This document shows, in pieces, positions 36,423 through 46,125 of a stretch of DNA of 64,000 nt. Origin of the DNA: Novosphingobium sp. SG751A (GTDB lineage: Bacteria; Pseudomonadota; Alphaproteobacteria; Sphingomonadales; Sphingomonadaceae); the NCBI RefSeq assembly GCF_013149295.1, contig NZ_JABGCB010000002.1, forward strand, positions 372,001-436,000, written 5' to 3'. The notes under the pieces are model-generated. The model saw nothing but the letters and a program-made list of their open reading frames with translations. It did not search any database and was not told where the DNA came from. Position 1 is the stretch's first letter; each line of letters begins with the position of its first letter. The position numbers were made by a program, and so were the translations under genes.

Positions 36423-38819
36423 ATGAGTATGCAGCGCTTTGCCCTGCTGGGATCCACTATGCTTGCCCTGATCGGCACGCCTGCCACGGCCGCAGGGGCG
36501 CCGCCGGCAAGCGCGCCGGAAGTTTCGGCCATTCAGGACATCGTCGTCACCGCCGAACGCCGCGTCAGCAGCACGCAGAAAACCGCGCTCAACATTACCG
36601 CGCTGGGGGCCGAACAACTGGCATCAAGCGGCGTGCGCGACAGCCGCACGATGCTCGACAGCGTGCCGGGGCTGAAGCTGAGCGTGGCCAACCCCAACGC
36701 CTATATCGGCCTTTACGGTCTGGCCAGCGGCGCGGGCACGCAATATGCCGATACGATCATGGCCTTCAACTATGGCGGCGTGCCGCTGGCGCGTCAGATC
36801 TCGGCCAACAGCGCCTATTACGACCTTGAGCGCGTCGAAATCCTCAAAGGCCCGCAGGGCACGCTCTATGGCCGCAATGCAACGGTCGGCGCGATCAACC
36901 TGATCCCCGCGCGACCGAAGGATGAACTGGCCGGCGGCGGTTCGATCACGCTGGGCAATTACAACACGCTCAACACCAGCGGTTACATCAACACGCCGAT
37001 CACCGAAAATCTGGCGGGCCGCGTGGCGTTTCAGACCACGCGCCATGATGGCTATTTCACCAACGGCCTTGATGATGCGAACAATTACGGCTTGCGCGGC
37101 AGCCTGCTGTGGAAGCCGAGCGAGAAGCTTTCGGTGCTGCTGTTTGCCGACGCCTATTTCAACCGTTCGCGCGGGCCCTACAGCACGTGGCGCTATTACA
37201 TGAACGGATCGCAGGAATGGATCGATCCGTCCAACCCGTGGTTCGGCCTTGGCGCGGCGGGCACTTGTTCAAACCAGTTGCTCTGCCCCTCCTTCGCCTC
37301 GACCAGCGTGGGCGGCGTCAATGCGGTTTCCAATCCGCAAGGTTTTACCAACACCGGCCCGACCGGCTATGGCAGCACCTCGGTCTATGGTCAGGATGGG
37401 CGCAACAATGCCGATCAATTGATCCTGTCCACCGAAATCACCTATGCCATGCCATGGGCCACGCTGACGGTTCAGCCTTCCTATGTGCATACCAAGATCG
37501 ATTTCATGACCTATTCCAACGGTCTGAAATTCTGGAACCTGACCTATGCCGACCAGCTCTCGCTGGAGGCGCGCCTGTCCTCGACCGGCAATGGCCCGCT
37601 GCGCTGGACGCTGGGCGCGTTCCTGTTCAACGAGGATCAGGACGCCACGCTCAACAATCTGCAAAGCACCGGTTATGCCATCCTGCGCACGCCCAAGCTG
37701 AACAATCATAACGTGGCCGTGTTTGGCGATACGACATATGCTTTGACGCCCAATCTGCGGTTCAACGCAGGCATTCGCTATACGCGCGACGGCAAGAGCC
37801 AGAACGGCTATACCGTTGCCAGCGGTCTTTCGAGCAGCGATGTGACCACGATTGCCGCGGCGGGCGGCACCTGCACCAGCGGGGGCACGCCATCGGCCCC
37901 GACCCTCTTCGACGGCCAGTTCTATTTCCCCACCAACTTCTGCGTCGTGCCCAATGGCGGGCAGTACCGCGATGGCAACACCAGTTGGAAGGTCGGCGTG
38001 GAATTCGATCCGCGCCCCGGTTCGCTGCTCTATGCCACGGCGCGCACCGGTTTTCGGGCGGGCGGCTTTACTGTGGGAACGCAGAACAATTACAAGCCCG
38101 AGCATCTGACCGCTTATGAAATCGGCTCGAAAAACCGCTTCATGGGGGGCAAGCTGCAACTCAATGCCTCGGCTTTTTACTGGAAGTACAAGGATCAGCA
38201 GGTCAGCCAGCTTCAGCTCTATTACCTGAACGGCATCGCCATCGGGCAAACCTCCTATCCCTCGAACTTCAACGGCAATCTTTATGGCGCAGAGGTCGAT
38301 CTTCAGGCCTTTGTCACGCCCAATGACCGTATCGGCATCGACGCCCTGTGGACCAAGGGCAAGTATGACAGCACCCCGCCGGTGGCCACGCTCAACACCT
38401 CGGCGCTGGTGTCGCAATATAATCTGGGCCGTAACAATCTGCCCGAATGGACGATCGTGGGCAATTATGAGCACACGTTTCATCTGGCCAATGGTTCGCG
38501 GCTGGTGGCGGGCGGGCGCGTCCATTATGAAAGCAGCGCGGTGCTGCGCATCATCGACCCGGCGCTGCTGACCCCCGGCGATATCCGCAATGCCTATGCC
38601 AAGCTGGACATGGATCTGACATGGCATGACGCCAAGGATCGCTTCACGGTGCAGCTCTATGTCCAGAACCTGACCGATAAGGCCGTGGTGGGTGTGGGTT
38701 CGGGCGGCCAGACGGCGCTTGGCACCTTCTTCCGCCCGTCGAGTAATGTGGCGGGCGCGCGTTCGGCCACGCTGGACCCGCCGCGCACCTTTGGCCTGCG
38801 TCTGACGGGCAAGTTTTGA
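36423..38819 (+). CDS. TonB-dependent outer membrane receptor
   Basis: A 798-residue receptor with signal peptide (cut after ATAA), TonB box QDIVVTAERR, plug motif VEILKGPQGTLYGRNATVG, and a barrel ending ...LRLTGKF. GGAGAG precedes the ATG. A hairpin terminator follows at 38849. The 295-nt gap before it holds no gene; it contains CCCCGAT (36362-36368) and ATCGGGG (36395-36401) arms close to the start. Ligand unknown. Confidence 0.95.
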   Translation: MSMQRFALLGSTMLALIGTPATAAGAPPASAPEVSAIQDIVVTAERRVSSTQKTALNITALGAEQLASSGVRDSRTMLDSVPGLKLSVANPNAYIGLYGLASGAGTQYADTIMAFNYGGVPLARQISANSAYYDLERVEILKGPQGTLYGRNATVGAINLIPARPKDELAGGGSITLGNYNTLNTSGYINTPITENLAGRVAFQTTRHDGYFTNGLDDANNYGLRGSLLWKPSEKLSVLLFADAYFNRSRGPYSTWRYYMNGSQEWIDPSNPWFGLGAAGTCSNQLLCPSFASTSVGGVNAVSNPQGFTNTGPTGYGSTSVYGQDGRNNADQLILSTEITYAMPWATLTVQPSYVHTKIDFMTYSNGLKFWNLTYADQLSLEARLSSTGNGPLRWTLGAFLFNEDQDATLNNLQSTGYAILRTPKLNNHNVAVFGDTTYALTPNLRFNAGIRYTRDGKSQNGYTVASGLSSSDVTTIAAAGGTCTSGGTPSAPTLFDGQFYFPTNFCVVPNGGQYRDGNTSWKVGVEFDPRPGSLLYATARTGFRAGGFTVGTQNNYKPEHLTAYEIGSKNRFMGGKLQLNASAFYWKYKDQQVSQLQLYYLNGIAIGQTSYPSNFNGNLYGAEVDLQAFVTPNDRIGIDALWTKGKYDSTPPVATLNTSALVSQYNLGRNNLPEWTIVGNYEHTFHLANGSRLVAGGRVHYESSAVLRIIDPALLTPGDIRNAYAKLDMDLTWHDAKDRFTVQLYVQNLTDKAVVGVGSGGQTALGTFFRPSSNVAGARSATLDPPRTFGLRLTGKF

Positions 38820-38848
38820 TCTTATACGTTGATGCATAAGTGAAATGC

Positions 38849-38879
38849 GGCGCGGGTTGCTATCGCAGCCCGCGCCTTT
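38849..38879 (+). terminator. Rho-independent terminator after TonB receptor
   Basis: GGCGCGGGTTGC (38849-38860) pairs with GCAGCCCGCGCC (38865-38876), one G-T pair, 4-nt loop, followed by TTT. It lies 30 nt past the receptor stop. Confidence 0.75.
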
Positions 38880-38901
38880 GCCTAAAGGTGGCGCTCTTGT
38901 G

Positions 38902-40104
38902 ATGGAGAGCCTGATGCCGCCTGTTATCCCACCTCGACGCCTGATTGCCATTCTGGCGCTGCTCACCGCCTTTGGCCCGCTGGCCACCGACAGCTATCTG
39001 CCCGCTCTGCCCGATATGCGCGCTGATCTGGGCGGGTCGGCCTCAGGCGTGGCGGCCGGCCTGTCGGTGTTCTTTTTCGGCATGGCCGCGGGGCAATTGA
39101 TCTATGGCCCGATCAGCGACCGATATGGTCGCAAGATCCCGCTGATGATCGGCACGGCGGTGTTCACGCTGGCGGCTTTCGCGGCCTGTTTCGCACGGGG
39201 GATCGAGGCGTTCGTCGCGCTGCGGCTGGTGCAATCGCTGGGGGGCGCCTGCGGGCTGACGCTGGCGCGGGCGGTGGTGCGCGATTTGTATGATGCCGAT
39301 GAACTGGCGCGTGCCTTCGCCGCGCTCACGCTGATCGGGATGATCGCGCCCTTGGTCGCACCAACGCTGGGGGTGGGGATCATCATGCTGGGCGGTTGGC
39401 GAGCGATCTTTGCGGTGATGACGGGCATGGGCATCATCACCATGGCCGCTATCGCCTTTGGCCTGCCCGAAACCTTGCCGCCAGAGCGCCGCCATGCCGA
39501 GATCACGATAGGCAGCGTGATCGGCAATTTCGCGCGGATCGTTAGGCGTCTGCGCTTCACGCTGCTGGCCATGGTGTCCGGGTCGGCGGCGGGCACGCTG
39601 TTTTCCTTCATCACCGGTTCGGCCGAGGCCTTCATGACCGGATTTGCCTATACCAAGCCGCAATATACGCTGGTGTTTACCGCGATCACCGTGGCGATGA
39701 TGGCGGGCGGCGAGGCCAACCGGCGGCTGGTGCGGCATTTCTCCTCGCCCGAACTGCTCCGTTTCGCGCTGAGCGCCAATGTCGTGTCGGGGCTGGCGCT
39801 GGTGGGCGCGGCGATGATGGGACCGGGGTGGAGCGTGGCGCTGGCGCTGGGGGCGGCGGTGCTGATGCTGGGGCTGATCCTGCCCAACAGCGCGACGCTG
39901 GCCATCGGCAGCCTGCGCCGCGATGCGGGCAGCGGGTCATCGCTGCTGGGGGTGATCCAGTTCGGAGTGGGGTTTGTTGCGTCGAGCGGGGTGGCGTGGT
40001 TTCAGAACGGCACCGCCTTGCCCATGGCGTTGGGCGTGGCGGGATGCGCGGTGATGGGGCGGCTGTGCTGGGCGGCGCTGCCCCATGAAGAAAGGCCCGC
40101 CTGA
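38902..40104 (+). CDS. Bcr/CflA-family MFS drug efflux transporter
   Basis: A 400-residue transporter with 12 hydrophobic helices. The Bcr/CflA-type signature is seen in TDSYLPALPDMRADLG (TM1 loop) and in the MFS loop 2-3 motif GPISDRYGRKIPLMIG. The ATG at 38902 or the ATG at 38914 behind GGAGAG are the likely starts. Its stop codon lies inside the following terminator hairpin. It exports small molecules or drugs with proton antiport; substrate unknown. Confidence 0.88.
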   Translation: MESLMPPVIPPRRLIAILALLTAFGPLATDSYLPALPDMRADLGGSASGVAAGLSVFFFGMAAGQLIYGPISDRYGRKIPLMIGTAVFTLAAFAACFARGIEAFVALRLVQSLGGACGLTLARAVVRDLYDADELARAFAALTLIGMIAPLVAPTLGVGIIMLGGWRAIFAVMTGMGIITMAAIAFGLPETLPPERRHAEITIGSVIGNFARIVRRLRFTLLAMVSGSAAGTLFSFITGSAEAFMTGFAYTKPQYTLVFTAITVAMMAGGEANRRLVRHFSSPELLRFALSANVVSGLALVGAAMMGPGWSVALALGAAVLMLGLILPNSATLAIGSLRRDAGSGSSLLGVIQFGVGFVASSGVAWFQNGTALPMALGVAGCAVMGRLCWAALPHEERPA

Positions 40105-40118
40105 GGGGGCGGGCCTTT
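40091..40118 (+). terminator. Rho-independent terminator, bidirectional
   Basis: AAAGGCCCGCC (40091-40101) pairs with GGCGGGCCTTT (40108-40118), loop of 6 nt. It overlaps the end of the MFS gene and lies 6 nt before the stop of the converging FAD oxidoreductase gene, so it can serve both. Confidence 0.85.
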
Positions 40119-40123
40119 CGGTA

Positions 40124-41623
40124 TTACAGCGGCATCGGTTTGCCAAGGAAGCCCTCGAAGCGCCCCTGCGGATCGTGTTTTTGCCGCAGGGCCTCATATT
40201 TGGCCCATGCCTCGTCGGTGTAATAGCGCTGGGGGTGGTGCAGCATATTCTCATCGTTCAACTGCCCGCCAAGCGACAGGTCGGACAATTCCTTCATCTG
40301 CATCGGCGGCCATGCGGCCATCAACGTGTCCTGCGCCTCATCCTCCCACAGCGTATAGGTGCCAAGGAAGATCGGACCCTGCATGGACAGCGCCATATCC
40401 TTGGGGAAGGGCTTGCACGGCCCCCATGCGAACCAGAACGTATGCGTATGGGGCGTGGGCAGTTCCAGGAAGACCTTGCGCAGGCGCGGCACCAGCACGT
40501 CGGCGGGCGCGTCGGTGTACATGTTGTCGGCGGCAAAACGCATCCCTGCCGGGTCCGCCTTGAAACCGCTCTGATAGCGTTCCTCCAGCGTGGTGGGGAC
40601 CTTCTCGACCTTGAAATTGGCCTTTTCCCGGTGCGGCACGCTGTCGAGCAGCGCCAGCGCCGCATCGGCCTGCGCCTCGTCATCGGTGATGGCGAGCGCC
40701 GCGATGGAAATGCGCGCAGGACAAGGCGCCCCGGTCTCGCGCGTGTTGGCGGTGGTGGACATTACCAGTTCGAGATAGGGCGGCACATGCGGCACGATGT
40801 TGCAGGCCCATGTCATCACATCGTCGAATACGGCGGCGGCATCGTCAAAGCTGTAGACCGTGGCCTTCCAATATTTGGGGCGCGGGCGGGCCTGCAAATG
40901 CATCCGCACGATCACGCCGAAAAAGCCCGCCCCGCCGCCGCGCGCCGCCCACCAGAAATCGCTGTTCTGCGTGGCATCGGCGCGGAGCAGTTCGCCGTCG
41001 GCATTGACCACATCGACCGCCAGCACATGATGCGCGCCATTGCCCCACAGCCGCGAATTCCAGCCGAACCCGCCATTGAGGCAAAACCCTCCAATGCCGG
41101 GCGAGGGGTGATGCGCAGTGGGAATGACCAGCCCGTGAGGCTCCAGATGCCGGTTGATGACTGAGCCGATCATGCCGGGATTGACCCAGAGCGTCTGGGC
41201 TTCGGGGTCAATGCTGATCTCCTGCATGCGCGCCATGTCGATCAGCACGCAATGGTCGCGGATATGCGAGGCCGACCAGCTATGCCCGCCAGAGCGCGTG
41301 GTGACTTTGAGTCCATGCGCCTTGGCGAATTTGACCGCGGCCACCACGTCCTTGTCGGACAAAGGCTGGACGATGACCTGCGGATAGCGCTTGGGCTTGT
41401 TGGCCCGATAACATGTCGATCCGCGCGCCACCTCATAGGCTTCGTCGCCCAGCCAATAGACCTTGCCTTCAACGCTCTGGTTCAGCGTCAGCTTTTCCGC
41501 ATCGCTCAACGGGCGGCCCATGCCGTTGCAGGCGGCCAGCATGCCGGTGGAAAGGACCCCGGCCAGCGCCTTGATCGCGCCGCGTCGGCCAATGCCATTG
41601 GGGCCTGTAACAGGCGTGTTCAT
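40124..41623 (-). CDS. FAD-binding (PCMH/BBE-type) oxidoreductase, probable Tat lipoprotein
   Basis: A 499-residue flavoprotein. The N-terminus has a twin arginine (GRRGAIKALAGVL) and then a lipobox (MLAACNG), so it is likely exported folded and anchored outside the cytoplasm. The PCMH FAD domain shows TTRSGGHSWSA (His is the probable covalent flavin site) and GGFCLNGGFGWNSRLWG; the second BBE-type flavin Cys is not obvious. The C-terminal BBE segment ends with QRYYTDEAWAKYEAL. A cytochrome c gene is divergent, a plausible electron acceptor. Substrate unknown. Confidence 0.88.
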   Translation of the reverse strand: MNTPVTGPNGIGRRGAIKALAGVLSTGMLAACNGMGRPLSDAEKLTLNQSVEGKVYWLGDEAYEVARGSTCYRANKPKRYPQVIVQPLSDKDVVAAVKFAKAHGLKVTTRSGGHSWSASHIRDHCVLIDMARMQEISIDPEAQTLWVNPGMIGSVINRHLEPHGLVIPTAHHPSPGIGGFCLNGGFGWNSRLWGNGAHHVLAVDVVNADGELLRADATQNSDFWWAARGGGAGFFGVIVRMHLQARPRPKYWKATVYSFDDAAAVFDDVMTWACNIVPHVPPYLELVMSTTANTRETGAPCPARISIAALAITDDEAQADAALALLDSVPHREKANFKVEKVPTTLEERYQSGFKADPAGMRFAADNMYTDAPADVLVPRLRKVFLELPTPHTHTFWFAWGPCKPFPKDMALSMQGPIFLGTYTLWEDEAQDTLMAAWPPMQMKELSDLSLGGQLNDENMLHHPQRYYTDEAWAKYEALRQKHDPQGRFEGFLGKPMPL

Positions 41624-41765
41624 GCGACAAATCTCCCATCCGGGCGCGGTTGATCCGGCGCTTCCGATATATTCTCTGTAGCGATAATTTCGTGGACGAA
41701 AAGAGGCAAATCGCCTATGTCAGATCCATAATTCTCGCATATTTCTGCGACATAGGGGAGATGGC

Positions 41766-42125
41766 ATGACTGATATTCGCAAACTGGCGGCGCTGATATT
41801 ATTGGCAGGCGCCGGGGCGGCATCCGCGCAGGGCACCAAGGGTCAGGACCGCGATCCCTATCTGGCGATGAACCGGCAATTGGTGGGCAATGGCTGCCAT
41901 TTTTGCCATGGCGCCGATTATGCCCGCGTTGGCCCCGCCATGAAGGATGTGGCCATGGTCTATGCAGGACAGGGGGCGCAGGGAGCCGCCGCGATAAAAG
42001 AAAGCATCGCCAAAGGCAGCAAGGGCAAATGGGGCCCCGCCATGATGCCCGCCCAGCATCAGGTGACGCCGAAAAAAGCCGATGCGCTGATTGCCGCCAT
42101 CCTCGCGCTGGCGCCAAAATCCTGA
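41766..42125 (+). CDS. Periplasmic class I cytochrome c
   Basis: A 119-residue protein with signal peptide (cut after ASA) and one haem site CHFCH (residues about 44-48), followed by VGPAMKDVA and an axial-Met candidate in GPAMMPAQHQV. This is the cytochrome c551/c552-like class of small soluble electron carriers. It is divergent from the FAD oxidoreductase by 142 nt. A strong terminator lies 12 nt after its stop. Confidence 0.92.
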   Translation: MTDIRKLAALILLAGAGAASAQGTKGQDRDPYLAMNRQLVGNGCHFCHGADYARVGPAMKDVAMVYAGQGAQGAAAIKESIAKGSKGKWGPAMMPAQHQVTPKKADALIAAILALAPKS

Positions 42126-42136
42126 TCGGGCCAAGC

Positions 42137-42177
42137 AAAAGGGCCGGTGGGAGCATCCTCCCACCGGCCCTTTTTTT
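42137..42177 (+). terminator. Rho-independent terminator, bidirectional
   Basis: AAAAGGGCCGGTGGGAG (42137-42153) pairs with CTCCCACCGGCCCTTTT (42158-42174), loop of 4 nt, ending in seven T residues. It separates the converging cytochrome c and TonB receptor genes. Confidence 0.96.
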
Positions 42178-42192
42178 GCGCCTGCGCCGCGA

Positions 42193-45063
42193 TCAGAAGT
42201 TCGCGCGCACGCCCAGCTTATACGACCGGCCCAGCAGATCGTAATTCAGATTGCGGCTGCCCGCCGTGACGGCGATGGCGGCATATTGCGGGGGCTGGCG
42301 ATCGAACAGATTGTTGATGACCGCAAAGAGCTGGACGCCCTTGATCAGCTCCACATGGGCCGACAGATTGGTGTAAACCATGCCCGGCAGCCGGTTGGTG
42401 TTGATGCTGTTGGCGTTGGTGTTGAGATAGCCGGCATCACTGGGATCGACCACCTGCGCGCCATTGGTGGCCCCGCCGGTCAGCGTATAGGCGCTGAGCG
42501 TGTCATATTTCACGCCGGTAAAGCCGCGCAGTTGCAGATCGACGCCCGATTTGCCGAGGATATAGCTGAGCGTCAGCGTGCCGCTCCATTCGGGAACGCC
42601 CTGCGCGGATCCGGCCGTTTCAAACGGCTCGGGGCGGATCAGCGAGAGGAACTGTTGCAGATGCAGCGCCCGATTGGCCATGGCGCGCAGTTCGAACCGG
42701 CCGGGAATATGGGCCAGTTCCGGCACGCGATAGCCCACCTCGATGTCGATCCCTTCGGCCTTCAACTGGTTGAGATTGAGCGAGAGATTGCCCGCCGAAA
42801 CCAGGCCGTTGCCGGTGTTGCTGAACACGATGCCGGGGCATGACGTTGCCCCGCTGGCCAGCAGCCCGGCGCAGATGCTTTGCGTTTGCGCCGAGGTGGG
42901 GCGGGTGATCGCGCCATTGATGCGGATGTTGTAATAATCCACCGCCACGCGCAGGCCGCGCAGCGGCCCGTCCTTGGCGGCCCAGGTGAAGCCGCCGGTG
43001 AACGTATCGGCCTTTTCCGGCTTCAGGCTGGTGTTGCCGCTGGCATAGATGTTGGTGGTACCGGTCACGTTATAGCCATAGGTGCCGGGGATGTTGTTGG
43101 TCGTGCTGGTGGGCAGGGCGCCGCCGATGAAGAACAGGTCGCTCAGATTGGGCGCGCGAATGTCGCGCGACCATGTGGCGCGCAGGCGCAATCCGTCGAG
43201 CGGCTGCCACACGGCGCCGCCCTTCCACGTCGTCACCGCGCCCGAAATGGCGTAATCGGTGCGCCGCACCGCGCCGTTCACGTCCAGCGAGCGCGCGAAA
43301 GGCAGATCCTTGAGCAAGGGCAGGCCGACTTCGAGGAAGCCCTCCTTCACCGTGTTCTTGCCGCCATAGGTGGTGAAATTGCCCACCGAATAGACATTGC
43401 CATTGCCCAGCGCATCGCTGGTGACCAAGAGCTTGTCCTGACGCCATTCCGCACCCGCCGCCACCGAGACATCGCCCGCCCACAAGGCAAAAGGCGTGCC
43501 CGAAATGCTGGCCGAAACCACGTCCTTCTGGATCACGGTGTTCTGATGCTGGGTGTTGTAAATGTAGTTGAGCGCGGAGGAATTGGTGATCGCGCCAAAC
43601 GGATTGATCGCCACGCAGGATTTGCCCGTGACGCTTTCGTACAGGCTGAGCTGAGTCAGCAGGTTGCTGGTCATGTTCGGATTGCTGGCGGTGCCGTTGC
43701 AGCCGTAGACCGCCTTGTACAGCGCCGAGAGCACAAGCCCGGTGGTGTTGAAATCCTGATGGGTCCAACCATGCTGGTAATAGGCCTCGGCCTTCCATTG
43801 GCCGAAGCTGGCCTTGGTGCCCACCACGATGTCATGCATGTCGAGGTTCTGCCAGGTCAGATTGCCCCCGCCATTCTCGGTCATGATGCGGCCCACCGAG
43901 ACATTGGTGCCGGTATATTGCGACTGGACCGAGGTGGGCAGGCTGGAGACGGGAACCTGAAAACTGACCAGATAGGAGGAGGTCAGCTGGGCGGGCATGC
44001 TGGTATGGGCATAGTTCAGCTCGGCATAGACTTTCCACGCATCGGTGATGTCAAACTCGGCGCGGCCATAGGCGACAAGGCGCGAGTTCTTGTTCTGAAG
44101 CTGAAAGAAGCGATAGGGGCTGTTGCCGTAATTGGAATTGGTGCCGGTCATCACCGCGCTGGTGCCCGAGCCGAACACGGTGCCCTGCGTGAAGACCGAG
44201 GCATTGCCCGAGGCATCGAAGGTGTTGAGCAGGCCCCCGGTGGTCTTGGTGGTGATGAGGCCATAGGGCGTGACATTGGCCAGTTCGACCCCGGTGGTAA
44301 ACACCTGCGCGGCAAGGCCGAGCGAGCTGCGCTGGGCCGCTGAGACGGAGAGCAGGCCCTGTTCATCGGAGTAGCGCGAATAGATATTGCCAGCGCCCAG
44401 CGTCGTGCCCCAGTCCAGCCCGGCGATAATATGGCCGCGCCCGTCGGCAAAGCTGGTGCCGCCCGCCAGATTGATCGCATATTGGCGGCCATCCCCGCGT
44501 GAGGTGACGCCGCCCTGCGCGCTGGCGGTGATGCCTTGCATCTGGTTTTTCAGCACGAAGTTGACCACGCCCGCCACCGCGTCCGAGCCATAGGCCGCCG
44601 AGGCGCCGCCCGTGACCACATCCACGCGGTCGATCAGGCCGACGGGAATCATGTTGGTGTCAAACGAGCCCGAGGCCACCGTGCCGACATGCCGGTGCCC
44701 ATTGACCAGCGTGAGCGTGCGCACATCGCCAAGGCCGCGCAGGTCGGTCAGCGATTGCACGCCCTGCTGCTGATCGGCCACCCGGCCGCTGCCCGATGCC
44801 GAGCGGCTGGTGCGCACGGCTGGGATTTCGTTGACCACATCGGAAATCTGCACCGGCGCGCGCTGGGCGATGGCTTCGGCGTTCAGGGTTTGGACGGGCG
44901 TGGGCGAGGAAAAATTGGGATTGGCGAGGCGCGATCCGGTGACGATGATCTCGGCGGGCTTGATGGTGTTTTCGGACGCCTGCTGGGCCATGGCGGGCGC
45001 GGCCATCAGGCCGATCCCGGCCAGAGCGGTGGTGACCAGCAGCGCGTTTTGATGCTTGGGCAT
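42193..45063 (-). CDS. TonB-dependent outer membrane receptor, large type
   Basis: A 956-residue receptor. It has a signal peptide (cut after AMA), TonB box AEIIVTGSRL, plug with VDVVTGGASAAYGSDAVAG (the class with AYGSDAVAGVVNF), and a barrel ending ...LGVRANF. This plug type is the common sphingomonad receptor group, often next to catabolic genes. It lies among exported oxidoreductase genes and is the likely uptake route for their substrate, which is inference. Confidence 0.94.
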   Translation of the reverse strand: MPKHQNALLVTTALAGIGLMAAPAMAQQASENTIKPAEIIVTGSRLANPNFSSPTPVQTLNAEAIAQRAPVQISDVVNEIPAVRTSRSASGSGRVADQQQGVQSLTDLRGLGDVRTLTLVNGHRHVGTVASGSFDTNMIPVGLIDRVDVVTGGASAAYGSDAVAGVVNFVLKNQMQGITASAQGGVTSRGDGRQYAINLAGGTSFADGRGHIIAGLDWGTTLGAGNIYSRYSDEQGLLSVSAAQRSSLGLAAQVFTTGVELANVTPYGLITTKTTGGLLNTFDASGNASVFTQGTVFGSGTSAVMTGTNSNYGNSPYRFFQLQNKNSRLVAYGRAEFDITDAWKVYAELNYAHTSMPAQLTSSYLVSFQVPVSSLPTSVQSQYTGTNVSVGRIMTENGGGNLTWQNLDMHDIVVGTKASFGQWKAEAYYQHGWTHQDFNTTGLVLSALYKAVYGCNGTASNPNMTSNLLTQLSLYESVTGKSCVAINPFGAITNSSALNYIYNTQHQNTVIQKDVVSASISGTPFALWAGDVSVAAGAEWRQDKLLVTSDALGNGNVYSVGNFTTYGGKNTVKEGFLEVGLPLLKDLPFARSLDVNGAVRRTDYAISGAVTTWKGGAVWQPLDGLRLRATWSRDIRAPNLSDLFFIGGALPTSTTNNIPGTYGYNVTGTTNIYASGNTSLKPEKADTFTGGFTWAAKDGPLRGLRVAVDYYNIRINGAITRPTSAQTQSICAGLLASGATSCPGIVFSNTGNGLVSAGNLSLNLNQLKAEGIDIEVGYRVPELAHIPGRFELRAMANRALHLQQFLSLIRPEPFETAGSAQGVPEWSGTLTLSYILGKSGVDLQLRGFTGVKYDTLSAYTLTGGATNGAQVVDPSDAGYLNTNANSINTNRLPGMVYTNLSAHVELIKGVQLFAVINNLFDRQPPQYAAIAVTAGSRNLNYDLLGRSYKLGVRANF

Positions 45064-45204
45064 CTTGGAACTCTCCCCTTGAATTGTGTCGCTTGGCGCC
45101 GGTGCGTTCCGGCTGCGACTTCGGCATTGGCAATAGAGTGAAAATATTAGCGCGTCGAAGAATAGCAGCTAGCCGGGGAAGCGATGAACTCCCCCGGCGC
45201 GCTG

Positions 45205-45987
45205 TCAAAAGGCGGGGGCGGTAAGGGCACCCTCGGCGGCGCAGCCTTCGGGCGCGGGGGTTCCGGCCTTGGCCAGAGCGCGCAGTTCGGCCTGCGCCTG
45301 CGCCAGATCGGCGGCAAATTCGGGCAGGGCACGCGCGCGCGCCAGCATGGCCGAGCCAAGATCGCGCCCGCCATGCACCTCGCTGGCCCCGGCAAAGCCG
45401 CAGATCGCCGCGCTTTCGCCAAAGGCTCGGGCGCGCGTCATCAGCGCATCGGTGCGTTCGGGCAGCGCTTCGGCCAGAATGGTGGCGACCGTCCAGCCCC
45501 ATGCTGCCTGAATCATCGGCGTGCCGCCGGCGGTCTGCAAAGGCTTGTCGCTCAGACAGGTTGCGCCTTTTTCCAGCTGATAGGGGCGCGGACTGGCGGC
45601 GCGCGTGGCGTTGATCAGATCCGTGCGATAGCGCGAGAGCAGTTTGGTCAGTGCGGGCACCCGGTCGGTCAGTGACAGACCCGCCGCGCAACTGAAAGCC
45701 TTCATCACCCCGCGCCCGGCGTCCGCTTGGGCCAGCGTCCAGCGGGGAGATCCTTCCAGCGCGCGGGTTTTGGCAAAGACGGCGCGGTCATAGGCTTCGC
45801 GTGGCGATCCATGCGTGGGGGCCGGGGCGATGGCATCGCGGCTGATCCCCAGAGGCGTCAGATAGGCGCGATATTCGGGCGGCAGGGCTGGGCCGGGTTG
45901 AGCGGGGCCGGGTTGGGCCAGCGTGACCCCGCCCCATGCAAGAGCGGGCAACGCCAGAAGGGCGGCATAGTGGATCGGGCGGCGCAT
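45205..45987 (-). CDS. Degenerate PAP2/class A acid phosphatase-like exported protein
   Basis: A 260-residue protein with signal peptide (cut after TLA). The layout follows class A acid phosphatases: ATRAASPRPYQ in the place of K-x6-RP, and AICGFAGASEVHGGRDLG in the place of the SR-x5-H-x3-D motif. The central PSGHS is replaced by GGTPMIQAAWG, so the usual phosphate-transfer site is not intact. It may have lost activity or gained another function. Compare the intact copy at 11196. Confidence 0.6.
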   Translation of the reverse strand: MRRPIHYAALLALPALAWGGVTLAQPGPAQPGPALPPEYRAYLTPLGISRDAIAPAPTHGSPREAYDRAVFAKTRALEGSPRWTLAQADAGRGVMKAFSCAAGLSLTDRVPALTKLLSRYRTDLINATRAASPRPYQLEKGATCLSDKPLQTAGGTPMIQAAWGWTVATILAEALPERTDALMTRARAFGESAAICGFAGASEVHGGRDLGSAMLARARALPEFAADLAQAQAELRALAKAGTPAPEGCAAEGALTAPAF

Positions 45988-46074
45988 GTTTCTCCCCTTT
46001 GCGGATCATTTTCCTTGCTGATGCTTAGGCAGGAGCAGGCCATGCGCGCTTCATCCTGAATTGGGTTTTCAGCT

Positions 46075-46125
46075 ATGCCTGGGATCGACAGGCATTGTAA
46101 TCCATTATTGAAAACAAGGGATTAC
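46075..46125. promoter_or_regulatory. Two tandem inverted repeats in a divergent promoter region
   Basis: ATGCCTG (46075-46081) and CAGGCAT (46089-46095), 7-nt gap, are followed one base later by GTAATCC (46097-46103) and GGATTAC (46119-46125), 15-nt gap. Both have perfect 7-bp arms. They lie in the 262-nt gap between the divergent phosphatase-like and SnoaL-like genes and look like operators or an RNA structure. Confidence 0.5.
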
